From Candidatus Tayloriibacteriota bacterium (GTDB taxonomy: Bacteria > Patescibacteriota > Minisyncoccia > Phycocordibacterales > CAIRYW01), in NCBI GenBank assembly GCA_029288615.1, contig JARIGV010000037.1:1-32600 (forward strand): a stretch of DNA of 32,600 nucleotides, in the 5' to 3' direction. This document shows, in pieces, positions 14,447-21,890 of this stretch; positions within the stretch are counted from its first letter, which is position 1, and each line of letters starts with the position of its first letter. A program made the position numbers and the translations under genes. Below the pieces are notes generated by a model that saw nothing but the letters and a program-made list of their open reading frames with translations, was not told the DNA's origin and made no database searches.

Positions 14447-14884
14447 TTATTTCACCGCTGCAAGCTGAGCTTCTGCGATTTCCGTTAGCTCTCTTGCGGC
14501 GCAAGCTATGGTCGTGGAGGATGCATCATGGAGATCGATGGCTTCAATCTCACCGCGTCTGCAACGCTCGAAGAGAGGTTGCAGAGTCGGAACGGTAGCA
14601 CTGTAGATATACCCGACAGACAGAAACACTGGGCCCTCGGTCATCATGAGCATATTACGCGACCTAAAATGAACGCAGTCGTGCGTACCATCTTCACGCG
14701 ACTCGTTTTCCTTTACCGCCACGAGAATACCGAGAGGAATATCATTCTTCTCGAAAGGTTTGCTCGTAGAGATGACCACAAGTTGCACCAGTCCCTTTTG
14801 AAGGGAGAACACGCACTGCTTGCGAATATCTTGAATCTGCGCAGGATTAGATGCACCTACAACTAGAAAGAACTTTGGTTTCAT
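14447..14884 (-). CDS. unrecognised 145-aa soluble protein
   Basis: Starts MKPKFFLVVGASNPAQIQDI. The pattern of short hydrophobic strands (FFLVVGAS, LVQLVVIST, IPLGILVAV, PVFLSVGYIYSA) suggests a compact alpha/beta fold; there is no signal or membrane segment. Cys occur at QCVF, HDCVHF, RCRRGE and ACAARE. It has one of the few plausible Shine-Dalgarno sites here: GGAG 7 nt before the ATG. Higher G+C than the housekeeping genes, and a terminator on each side. Its placement next to the TyrA-like gene could hint at a shared origin, but they are transcribed separately. No family recognised. Confidence 0.6.
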   Translation of the reverse strand: MKPKFFLVVGASNPAQIQDIRKQCVFSLQKGLVQLVVISTSKPFEKNDIPLGILVAVKENESREDGTHDCVHFRSRNMLMMTEGPVFLSVGYIYSATVPTLQPLFERCRRGEIEAIDLHDASSTTIACAARELTEIAEAQLAAVK

Positions 14885-14929
14885 AATTATTCTCCGACAT
14901 GCGCTCTCCTACATTGAAGTGCGCATTCC

Positions 14930-14965
14930 GAAAAACAAAAGAGCCGGCCCTGAAGGCCGGCTCTT
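14930..14965 (-). terminator. strong intrinsic terminator
   Basis: AAGAGCCGGCC (14939-14949) pairs perfectly with GGCCGGCTCTT (14955-14965), followed on the minus strand by TTGTTTTT. It ends the uppP transcript and the short unit at 14979-15038. Confidence 0.92.
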
Positions 14966-14978
14966 CATAAGAGAAAAG

Positions 14979-15038
14979 CTAGACCTTCAAGGTCATTGTA
15001 AAGAAGAAATATGCGAATGTGTTAGCTTTTCGTGTCAT
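14979..15038 (-). CDS. possible leaderless 19-aa micro-ORF inside a short transcription unit
   Basis: Reads MTRKANTFAYFFFTMTLKV then stop. A promoter (TTGACA-N16-TACCAT at 15047-15074) ends 8 nt before the ATG and a strong terminator begins 14 nt after the stop, so a transcript of about 100 nt is expected. The same RNA can form a 9-bp stem pairing 14973-14981 with 15023-15031, plus a GACCTT/AAGGTC hairpin at 14982-14994. It may therefore be a structured small RNA rather than a peptide gene. No Shine-Dalgarno. Confidence 0.35.
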   Translation of the reverse strand: MTRKANTFAYFFFTMTLKV

Positions 15039-15046
15039 TTGCGTAA

Positions 15047-15074
15047 ATGGTATTCTCTTCCCGATTTTTGTCAA
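15047..15074 (-). promoter_or_regulatory. promoter just behind uppP driving a short transcript
   Basis: On the minus strand: TTGACA (15069-15074), 16-nt spacer, TACCAT (15047-15052). It overlaps the end of the uppP message and points at the micro-ORF and terminator. Confidence 0.6.
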
Positions 15075-15078
15075 GAAT

Positions 15079-15852
15079 TTATAGAAGGAAGAAAAAAGCG
15101 ACGATAGAAATGATGATGCGGTACCAACCGAAGACCGCGAAGCTGTGTTTTTGAATATAGCCAAGGAAAGTTCTGATCGCAAAGTATGCAACGACAAATG
15201 ATACAAGAAATCCCCAGATAAGAATTCCGAAATTTCCCGCAAGAATGGTTTTGTAATTTTTAAGAATATCGAGCCCTGATGCTGCGATCATTGTAGGAAT
15301 AGCGAGCATGAAAGAAAATTCAACGATCTCCTTTCGAGAGATTCCCATGAGTCTCCCACCGATAATTGTCGCTGCGGAGCGAGACACGCCAGGAATAAGA
15401 GCAATCGATTGATAGAGACCAACAAAGAAAGATTTTTTATAAGAAATGTCAGAGAAATTTTCTACTCGAATTTTTTCTGTCTGCTTCTTCTCCCATCTGG
15501 CGAAAAGAAGAATTACGATACCTCCAAGGAAAAGCGCAGCAACGACGACAGCATTGCTTCCAAGAAGTGATTTCACGATCTTATATACCGTAAGACCGAT
15601 GACTGCTGTCGGCAAAAATGCAACCAAAACTTTTTTTGAAAGCTCAATGTTTTTGACGAGAGTTTTCGCGTAAAGAATTACCGCAGCAAGAATTGCTCCA
15701 AGCTGGATGATGATCTCAAAGCTTTTGAGAAAATCAGAATCTGGAATATGAAGAAGCGCCGATGTAAGGATCATATGTCCTGTTGAAGAGATAGGAAGAA
15801 ACTCTGTAATACCTTCAACGATACCTAAAATTGTTGCATCAAAATAATTCAT
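15079..15852 (-). CDS. uppP: undecaprenyl-diphosphatase UppP (BacA family)
   Basis: Dephosphorylates undecaprenyl diphosphate in the membrane, recycling the lipid carrier for peptidoglycan and surface glycans. The 257-aa polytopic protein has both catalytic signatures: EGITEFLPISSTGH at residues 13-26 and the PGVSRSAATI loop near residue 155. Seven to eight hydrophobic segments are visible. A TACAAT box (15859-15864) lies 6 nt upstream of the ATG and partly follows the preceding terminator, so the mRNA is likely leaderless. In BacA homologues overproduction gives bacitracin tolerance; nothing here shows that directly. Confidence 0.95.
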   Translation of the reverse strand: MNYFDATILGIVEGITEFLPISSTGHMILTSALLHIPDSDFLKSFEIIIQLGAILAAVILYAKTLVKNIELSKKVLVAFLPTAVIGLTVYKIVKSLLGSNAVVVAALFLGGIVILLFARWEKKQTEKIRVENFSDISYKKSFFVGLYQSIALIPGVSRSAATIIGGRLMGISRKEIVEFSFMLAIPTMIAASGLDILKNYKTILAGNFGILIWGFLVSFVVAYFAIRTFLGYIQKHSFAVFGWYRIIISIVAFFFLL

Positions 15853-15864
15853 ATATCTATTGTA

Positions 15865-15894
15865 ACAAAAATCCCGCAGCGAGTGCGGGATTTT
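15865..15894 (-). terminator. intrinsic terminator of the ECF/ABC export operon
   Basis: AAAATCCCGCA (15868-15878), loop GCGAG, TGCGGGATTTT (15884-15894), followed by a T-run on the minus strand. It lies 3 bp past the stop of the last gene of the operon. Confidence 0.92.
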
Positions 15895-15897
15895 CTA

Positions 15898-16362
15898 TTA
15901 TTGATTTAATGTTTGAGCAGTTGTTGTAGCAGCTCCTCTACTTTCTGGTCTAATCTGAATTGATGACGCTGTGATTGAACCATCGCCATTTGTCTGTCCC
16001 GAGATCATAACACTCTCTCCGGCACTCACATCTGAGAGATTTCCTGGTACTGTTTTTTGTACTTGTGTTGATGGTGCAAGAAGAATCACTTTCGAGCTTC
16101 CATCCTGTGTCTGAATAGTCACGCTTTGGCTGTCAGATGACACAACATTTCCAACTGTAAATCCGCCGGCCGCTCCTGCACCTCCGCGTCGTGCATTTGC
16201 GCCTCGTGCAAATGTGCCACCACCAAATTGTCCGGCAAATTGCCCAGCCGCTCCTGAAGCTGTTCCCTTTTTACCAGATGCATAGCCAGCCCAGAAACAT
16301 AGCGCAGCAATGATCGCCACAACGACAAACAAAATTATTTTATTCTTTTTATGTATATTCAT
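15898..16362 (-). CDS. membrane-anchored DUF5666-like protein with Gly/Ala/Arg-rich linker
   Basis: A 154-aa protein: N-terminal membrane anchor (residues about 9-28), a low-complexity Gly/Ala/Arg-rich linker (residues about 35-68), and one small beta domain (GFTVGNVVSSDSQSVTIQTQ ... GESVMISGQTNGDGSITASSIQI) of the DUF5666/OB-like type that recurs in CPR envelope loci. It is last in the operon behind the MacB-type permease, 34 bp downstream. Its low-complexity linker resembles the C-terminus of the membrane-fusion protein in the same operon. Presumed extracytoplasmic; the function is unknown. Confidence 0.75.
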   Translation of the reverse strand: MNIHKKNKIILFVVVAIIAALCFWAGYASGKKGTASGAAGQFAGQFGGGTFARGANARRGGAGAAGGFTVGNVVSSDSQSVTIQTQDGSSKVILLAPSTQVQKTVPGNLSDVSAGESVMISGQTNGDGSITASSIQIRPESRGAATTTAQTLNQ

Positions 16363-16396
16363 ATAACTTATTAATTAATAACTTTTATTCACATAC

Positions 16397-17620
16397 TTAC
16401 TCGTATCGGAGCGCCTCAATTGGATTCAGTCCTGCCGCTCGTCGTGCTGGATAATATCCAAAGATAATTCCGATCGCAGCAGATACGCCGAACGCTAAAA
16501 CGATCGACATAATCGATACCTGCGCCTGCAAAATTCCAAAATACGAAACACCGACTGCAATTCCCACTCCGAGCATGACACCGATAAGTCCACCAATACC
16601 CGTAAGCATCACAGACTCCACAAGAAACTGTATGCTGATGTCTTTTTTCTTTGCGCCGATTGCCTTGCGAAGCCCGATCTCACGTGTGCGTTCTGTCACA
16701 GTAGTAAGCATCATATTCATAATGCCAATTCCCCCCACCACAAGTGAGATTCCCGCGACCGCAGCAAGAAGAGTCGTGAAAGTACCTGTAACACTCGAGG
16801 CGGTCGCAACGATATCTGCTTGATTGAGCGTATTAAAATCTGCCTGAGTCGGATCGGAAATATTGTGTCTTGTAAGAAGCAGAGTTGTCACATCATTTTG
16901 CACTGTCGTTGTAACATCAGAACTTGCCGCAGAAATATCGATCTCTGTGAGATATTTATTTCCTGTGAAATATCTTTGCGCGGATGTATACGGCACATAA
17001 ATAGTATCGTCTGTATTTGAAAATCCAGAACCTCCTTTACTTTTTGTCACGCCAATTATTTTAAATTCATTTCCTTTGATGCGAATTGTCTGCCCGAGTG
17101 CATTACCATCCTCACCAAAAAGATCACTTTGCACAGTAGGGCCAACGACCGCAACTTTTGCAGCGCTAGCTACTTGAGCATCGGAAAAGAAATTTCCCGT
17201 ATCGACTTCAACGTTTCTTACTGTTGTATATGAAGGAGTTGTTCCAATGACAGAAGTATTTGTATTTGTCCCTTTTGCTGTCACCTGTTCGCGTGCAGAC
17301 ACATCAAGCGCAACACCAGAAGTATTCTCTATTTGTGTCTGAATTGCCTCACCATCTTCAGCAGTTAGCGTTTGAGCACTTCCTCTTCCTGCTGATGCAG
17401 CGCCACCAAAACTTCTTTGTGCTCCAGGCATGACCATAATAAGATTCGAACCAATCGATTGAATCGAAGCTTGGATCGAAGCTTGTGCTCCCTGACCAAT
17501 TGAAATCATCGCAATCACGGAGCTTATACCAATGACAATTCCAAGCATCGTAAGACCGCTACGGACTTTGTTCCCGGCAAGCGCAGAATATGTCTCATGC
17601 AAAATATCGAATGTGTTCAT
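16397..17620 (-). CDS. MacB-type ABC transporter permease
   Basis: A 407-aa permease of the FtsX/MacB superfamily. TM1 at residues about 20-42 (KVRSGLTMLGIVIGISSVIAM), then a large extracytoplasmic MacB-PCD domain (about 45-270), then three C-terminal helices (about 275-300, 330-355, 365-390) with ERTREIGLRKAIGA between TM2 and TM3 and a PARRAAGLNPIEALRYE tail, all diagnostic of the family. In this family ATP hydrolysis drives mechanical work on the extracytoplasmic domain rather than classic transport. It pairs with the ATPase 6 bp upstream and the HlyD-like protein. Confidence 0.93.
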   Translation of the reverse strand: MNTFDILHETYSALAGNKVRSGLTMLGIVIGISSVIAMISIGQGAQASIQASIQSIGSNLIMVMPGAQRSFGGAASAGRGSAQTLTAEDGEAIQTQIENTSGVALDVSAREQVTAKGTNTNTSVIGTTPSYTTVRNVEVDTGNFFSDAQVASAAKVAVVGPTVQSDLFGEDGNALGQTIRIKGNEFKIIGVTKSKGGSGFSNTDDTIYVPYTSAQRYFTGNKYLTEIDISAASSDVTTTVQNDVTTLLLTRHNISDPTQADFNTLNQADIVATASSVTGTFTTLLAAVAGISLVVGGIGIMNMMLTTVTERTREIGLRKAIGAKKKDISIQFLVESVMLTGIGGLIGVMLGVGIAVGVSYFGILQAQVSIMSIVLAFGVSAAIGIIFGYYPARRAAGLNPIEALRYE

Positions 17621-17626
17621 AGTGTG

Positions 17627-18343
17627 TTATGAGATTTCGTGACGAGCTTTTCTCTTCACGTGTGTTTTTTTATCACTGACAATCTCCCCGTCTTTTATAA
17701 AAATAATTCGATCCGCATGCTCTGCGACATCTTGCTCGTGCGTAATAAGAACAACAGTACGACCATGCTCTTCATTGAGTTTCTGAAAAGTTCCAAGAAC
17801 TATCTCTCCAGTTTTCGAATCCAAGTTTCCCGTTGGTTCGTCAGCAAGAATCATTGTCGGATTGTTCACAAGAGCGCGAGCAATTGCCACACGCTGGATC
17901 TGTCCTCCAGAAAGCTGATTTGAAAGATGCATGAAGTGACTTTCATTAAGCCCTGCAGCTTTAAGCGCCGCCGCCGCTCGCTCTTCTCTTTCCTTTTCCG
18001 GTACACCAGCATAAATAAGTGGAAGCATTACATTGCGGAGTACTGTAGTGCGCGGCAAAAGATTGAAAGCTTGAAAGACAAAACCGATTTTATCTTTTCG
18101 AATATCTGCAAGTTCGTCGTCAGGAAGCTTCGACACATCTTTGCTGTCGAGCAAATATTTTCCTGATGAAGGCGTGTCGAGGGCACCAAGAATATGCATC
18201 ATGGTCGATTTTCCAGATCCAGACGGACCCATGATCGCAAGAAATTCTCCATCTTTTACATCAAAAGATACTCCTTTAAGTGCTTGAAACTCGTAATCCG
18301 TTCCTTTGTTATAGGTTTTTGTAACGTCTTTGACTTCAATCAT
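17627..18343 (-). CDS. ABC transporter ATP-binding protein, MacB/LolD type
   Basis: A 238-aa ATPase. Walker [11 protein letters not shown]-loop [14 protein letters not shown], signature [15 protein letters not shown], Walker [13 protein letters not shown] and switch His in LITHEQDVA are all intact; [16 protein letters not shown] is the usual MacB/LolD segment. I chose the ATG at 18343 ([11 protein letters not shown]), because AGGTGG lies at a suitable Shine-Dalgarno distance, overlapping the end of the upstream gene, rather than the GTG at 18352. Starts 1 bp after the membrane-fusion gene stop, so translation is probably coupled. Confidence 0.93.
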   Translation of the reverse strand: MIEVKDVTKTYNKGTDYEFQALKGVSFDVKDGEFLAIMGPSGSGKSTMMHILGALDTPSSGKYLLDSKDVSKLPDDELADIRKDKIGFVFQAFNLLPRTTVLRNVMLPLIYAGVPEKEREERAAAALKAAGLNESHFMHLSNQLSGGQIQRVAIARALVNNPTMILADEPTGNLDSKTGEIVLGTFQKLNEEHGRTVVLITHEQDVAEHADRIIFIKDGEIVSDKKTHVKRKARHEIS

Positions 18344-18344
18344 A

Positions 18345-20036
18345 TTAACCACCTATACGAACATTCCTTGCTCCTCCTGCGGCACCACCTGCTGCTCGTC
18401 CACCGACGGCGTTTAAGATGCTAGGAGTTTGAGATGTTGTTGTCTTTGATGCAGATGTTGTCTTTATCACAACTTGATCTCCTTCATTTACCCCTGAGAT
18501 TATTTCAGTATTTGTATCATCTGAAAGTCCAACTTCAACAGGAACCTGCTTTGGAGTTTCACTTGTTGTAAATCCTTGTATATTCGTACTTTGAGGTGAA
18601 CTAAATTCTTCAACATATGAGCCAGCTGCATTTGTCTTTACTGCAGAACTTGGCACAACGACAACATCTGCATGGGTGTCAGTAATGATTGCAGCAGAGA
18701 CGGACATTCCTGGAAGAACTCTGCTGTCGTCTGTTGCAAATGCAATTTTTACATCGTATGTCACAACACCTTGAGATACTGTTCCGACGAGATTTATTTC
18801 TGCCACCTGGCCGGCAATTGTAAGTCCGTCGATGGCATCAAATGTAAGAGTCGCTTTGTCCCCTACTTTTATTTTTGAAACATCAACTTCATTGAGTGTA
18901 ATGTCGGCAACTTTATCTTGTGTGATAAATGTACCGATGCTTGTTCCATTTGATACAGGATCTCCTTTCTTCACCGATAGTGCCGCAAGAACACCATCAA
19001 ATGGAGCGCGGATAAATGTATCGTTATATGCTTCTCTCTTCTGTGCGACATTGAGCTCGCTCGACTGAATATCCAATGAATCGGTTCCTTGTATTACTTT
19101 TGAAAGCGATGCCTGCGACTGATTTATATTCTGATCAGATGAAATAATATCGTTTTGTGCACTTGATACAGCATTCGCATCAGATGTGACTTTACTTATA
19201 AGAGATGAAAGACTGCTTTCTGCAGAGGAAACAGCAGATGATGTATCAAGGGTAGAATTCTTTACATATTCAACAGCACTGTTTGTATCTTTAATGGCAT
19301 TGAGCATATTTTGAAGCATCGGATATGTTTCAGAAAGCATACTTGAAATCTCAGCACCGCTTGCAGTGCTTAGAGAATATTTTTCATAATCGAGAAGCAC
19401 GCTTTCATATTGTCTCTTGGCTGCATCGTACTCAGTACCAGCATTTTGAATCTGATTAAGAGCAAGCTGATCTCCAGCAACTTTCTGATTGTTATAAAGA
19501 TATCCGCCCCGTTGATACAAAATTGCATCCATTCCTGAAATGACAGAGGGCATATCAAGAAATGTTGAAACAACAGCACTTGCTCCAGAGCTAAATGCTT
19601 TAGTACTTGAAGTTTGCGCTGTCTGCACAGAATTTTGTGCAGAAATGAGAGAAGCCTGATCAGCTGGCTCCTCTAATTTTTTGAGTGAAAGTTCTGCCGA
19701 CTGAAGTGCGTAGAGAGCATCAGTAGAATCAACAGTTGCAATGAGATCTCCTTCTTTTAATGTATCCCCTACTTTTGCACTTACTGAGGTAATATTTCCT
19801 GAAGCTTTTGACTGAAGAGAAAATTGATTTGAAGCCGACACCTGCCCACTTCCTGTCACCGACGAAACGATTGTTCCCTTTGTTGCAGCAGAGACCACGT
19901 ATGTTGGAGTGACAGTTCCTGCAGTCACCTTTTTATAAAAACTTACTCCGGCAAAAATCACAACGATAGCGATCACAGCTGACCATATTTTGTGAGTAAT
20001 AATAAACGCTTTGATTTTTGTGAAGTAGATATGCAT
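18345..20036 (-). CDS. HlyD/MacA-like membrane-fusion protein
   Basis: A 563-aa periplasmic-adaptor-type protein. N-terminal membrane anchor (residues about 14-36), first half of a biotinyl-lipoyl domain (GQVSASNQFSLQSKASGNIT ... VGDTLKEGDLIATVDS), a long Ser/Ala/Asn-rich alpha-helical hairpin (about 110-340), the second lipoyl half (IRAPFDGVLAALSVKKGDPV), beta-barrel and membrane-proximal domains, and a Gly/Ala/Arg-rich C-terminus. No outer-membrane channel gene accompanies it, in line with a monoderm cell, where such proteins act as an extracytoplasmic sensor or adaptor for the ABC pair. The helical hairpin is longer than in E. coli MacA. Confidence 0.87.
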   Translation of the reverse strand: MHIYFTKIKAFIITHKIWSAVIAIVVIFAGVSFYKKVTAGTVTPTYVVSAATKGTIVSSVTGSGQVSASNQFSLQSKASGNITSVSAKVGDTLKEGDLIATVDSTDALYALQSAELSLKKLEEPADQASLISAQNSVQTAQTSSTKAFSSGASAVVSTFLDMPSVISGMDAILYQRGGYLYNNQKVAGDQLALNQIQNAGTEYDAAKRQYESVLLDYEKYSLSTASGAEISSMLSETYPMLQNMLNAIKDTNSAVEYVKNSTLDTSSAVSSAESSLSSLISKVTSDANAVSSAQNDIISSDQNINQSQASLSKVIQGTDSLDIQSSELNVAQKREAYNDTFIRAPFDGVLAALSVKKGDPVSNGTSIGTFITQDKVADITLNEVDVSKIKVGDKATLTFDAIDGLTIAGQVAEINLVGTVSQGVVTYDVKIAFATDDSRVLPGMSVSAAIITDTHADVVVVPSSAVKTNAAGSYVEEFSSPQSTNIQGFTTSETPKQVPVEVGLSDDTNTEIISGVNEGDQVVIKTTSASKTTTSQTPSILNAVGGRAAGGAAGGARNVRIGG

Positions 20037-20045
20037 ATATTTTTT

Positions 20046-20537
20046 TTAATTACTTTGTGGTGTCCCGGTCGCATACGAAGTAGAAACTCCTTGTGGAGGC
20101 GGAACAAGACGCACCAATTTTGCATCAATTTTTCCATCGTCATCTGGGTTTCCAAGAACAACAACATACTGGTCTGGCGCGATGTCTGTCGTTGACGCTT
20201 CATTTCTAAAGCTTCTGAAAACTGTATCGTCATCGATCATGACAATCTTTTCAATATTATCCGGACCTTCAACAACGAATGTTGGAAGAGACACGCTTAC
20301 AACTTTTCCAATAGCCCCGTGTCCGCCTGGCATATCAGTAAACAAAACATTTGAAGACGAGCGGCGCACTCCAATAAAATTTCTCTGAAAACTATCACCA
20401 AATTTATTTGCATATTCTGCTTTCCGGTAACCGACAAATTCTCCTGCCTGAAAAACAATAATCACAAGAACAAGAGAACCAAGTCCTATAACAATTCTTC
20501 GTACTGCTTTTGATTCGTGTATTTTGCTTAGATCCAT
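20046..20537 (-). CDS. membrane-anchored DUF5666-like protein
   Basis: A 163-aa protein with a cytoplasmic basic start, one membrane anchor (residues about 14-34) and an extracytoplasmic beta domain (GKVVSVSLPTFVVEGPDNIE ... DQYVVVLGNPDDDGKIDAKLVRLV) of the type in the other DUF5666-like proteins here. It lies between the probable anti-sigma gene and the membrane-fusion gene, 9 bp before the latter, so it is an integral part of the operon. It may sense or bind an envelope ligand; that is inference only. Confidence 0.72.
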   Translation of the reverse strand: MDLSKIHESKAVRRIVIGLGSLVLVIIVFQAGEFVGYRKAEYANKFGDSFQRNFIGVRRSSSNVLFTDMPGGHGAIGKVVSVSLPTFVVEGPDNIEKIVMIDDDTVFRSFRNEASTTDIAPDQYVVVLGNPDDDGKIDAKLVRLVPPPQGVSTSYATGTPQSN

Positions 20538-20558
20538 ATATTTAAATTATTTCTGAAT

Positions 20559-20987
20559 TTATGACACTACTGACATTCCTACAAAATGAACTTTGCTGTC
20601 GCGGATAACTCTCGTTCCCGACCAGATAAAAAGAGCGACGGCTCCCAAGAAAGCCGCGGCAGATAACATCGGGAGTGATTCAAGAAGTGTAAACGCAAAC
20701 TCTTTCCAATATGTAAGAAGTGTTCCCGTATCCGAGAAAGCGAGCGACACATATGAAAACACACCTGAGGAGACCATGCTTTTCCATGCATAGTATGCAG
20801 ACATGATGATAGACGCCATTGAGAGCGCGGCTGTACCCGCAAGAAGAATGAGTCTTCGCTTAAGTGCACTGACGCGGCGCATAAGCACTGCGGTGCAGAT
20901 CTCTCTTTTCTTCTCCTCGCTCATAGGGTGCGCTGCGAGGATTTCGAATATTCTTTTCATATCGCTATCTTTCATAATTGCTTTCAT
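20559..20987 (-). CDS. probable anti-sigma membrane protein next to the ECF sigma gene
   Basis: A 142-aa protein (start MKAIMKDSDMKRIFEILAAH at 20987; other in-frame ATGs at 21029 and 20975 are possible). The N-terminal 55 residues are soluble, helical and charged. Then come hydrophobic segments at about 58-75, 80-96 and 115-135. It follows the ECF sigma factor by about 50 bp on the same strand, the classic place for an anti-sigma factor with a cytoplasmic N-terminal domain. No zinc-binding HxxxCxxC motif is present (only CTAVLMRR has a Cys), so it would not be a ZAS-type anti-sigma. The role is inferred from position and topology. Confidence 0.6.
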   Translation of the reverse strand: MKAIMKDSDMKRIFEILAAHPMSEEKKREICTAVLMRRVSALKRRLILLAGTAALSMASIIMSAYYAWKSMVSSGVFSYVSLAFSDTGTLLTYWKEFAFTLLESLPMLSAAAFLGAVALFIWSGTRVIRDSKVHFVGMSVVS

Positions 20988-21037
20988 GGTGATGTTTGTA
21001 TATACGTGAAATTTACTAATAAGGTGCACAGAAAGGC

Positions 21038-21619
21038 CTAACCGGGGTCTTCTAACTTTTTTCTAAGAAGCGTGAGAGCTCGGCGGTGCTGACTTTTGAC
21101 TGTGTTAAGAGGCTTATCGAGTGCTTCAGAAATCTCTTCAAAAGACATATCTTCGTTATACCGAAGAAGCATGACAGCTCGATAATGATCCGGTAATTCT
21201 TTTACTACTTTTTCAATAAGTTCCCCTATTTCTTTTTTCTCAAATACTTCATGCGGGAGTGGCTCTTCATCTGATATTTTCTCCTCAAATCGCACATCAT
21301 CGTCCTCTCTTTCCAAAGATGAAAACTGAAGTGGTTTCTTTTTACGCAAAAAATCGATCGCAGTATTTCGAGCAATGCTCATTGCCCATGTTTTGAAATT
21401 ATGTTTATCGTCGTACTTTTTAAAATTCTTCCAAATCTTATAGAAAGATTCCTGCACAATATCAGCCGCTTCATCAGAACCACCGAGAAAGAAATAGATG
21501 AAGTTGTAGAGCGAAGTTGTATATCTTTCAACAAGCACATCAAAAGCCACTTCATTTCCCTGTCTGAATTCAGCAATAAGATCTTGATCTGTTTTATTTT
21601 TATTGTCTGTATCCGCCAT
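21038..21619 (-). CDS. ECF-type RNA polymerase sigma factor
   Basis: A 193-aa sigma-70 family protein with only regions 2 and 4. Region 2: LIAEFRQGNEVAFDVLVERY to FKTWAMSIARNTAIDFLRKK, including the DIVQESFYKIW segment. Region 4: LPDHYRAVMLLRYNEDMSFEEISEALDKPLNTVKSQHRRAL, a clear helix-turn-helix. The acidic linker between them (about 105-130) is typical. First gene of a seven-gene operon that leads through an anti-sigma candidate to an ABC export module. TATAAT lies 9 nt before the ATG, so basal expression could come from the housekeeping sigma. Confidence 0.93.
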   Translation of the reverse strand: MADTDNKNKTDQDLIAEFRQGNEVAFDVLVERYTTSLYNFIYFFLGGSDEAADIVQESFYKIWKNFKKYDDKHNFKTWAMSIARNTAIDFLRKKKPLQFSSLEREDDDVRFEEKISDEEPLPHEVFEKKEIGELIEKVVKELPDHYRAVMLLRYNEDMSFEEISEALDKPLNTVKSQHRRALTLLRKKLEDPG

Positions 21620-21675
21620 GCAAACGTGATTATAACAGTTTGTTCATATTTTTCTTTTCTTGCTATACTTTTGAC

Positions 21676-21888
21676 ATGAATCCAGATGTCGAAAAAAGAC
21701 TCTCCGAACTTGAGAAAAAAGTTGATGCAATTTTTGTCTCTGTTGAAAAAACTCGAAAATATTTTCTATGGACTGGTATCATCACCGTTGCACTCATTGT
21801 ACTTCCAATGATCGGGCTTATTTTTGCCGTACCATCATTCCTCAACAACTACGTCGGCAATATTAACTCACTCACGAACATAAACTAA
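21676..21888 (+). CDS. small coiled-coil membrane protein, 70 aa
   Basis: Starts MNPDVEKRLSELEKKVDAIF: an amphipathic heptad-like helix (residues 4-30), then one transmembrane segment (about 33-58) and a short polar end. TATACT (21664-21669) lies exactly 6 nt before the ATG with TTGTTC as a plausible -35, another leaderless promoter. Two bp upstream of glgA, so the genes form one operon. The family is not recognised; such short coiled-coil/TM proteins are common in CPR genomes. Confidence 0.72.
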   Translation: MNPDVEKRLSELEKKVDAIFVSVEKTRKYFLWTGIITVALIVLPMIGLIFAVPSFLNNYVGNINSLTNIN

Positions 21889-21890
21889 CA

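Noticed and set aside
14979-15242. 87-aa minus-strand frame overlapping the uppP end
   Set aside because: It is the out-of-frame reading of uppP; only its last 19 codons lie in an independent transcript.
21590-21640. ECF-type autoregulatory promoter (GAAC-N15-CGT) before the sigma gene
   Set aside because: The match is short and a plain TATAAT box overlaps it; not strong enough to call.
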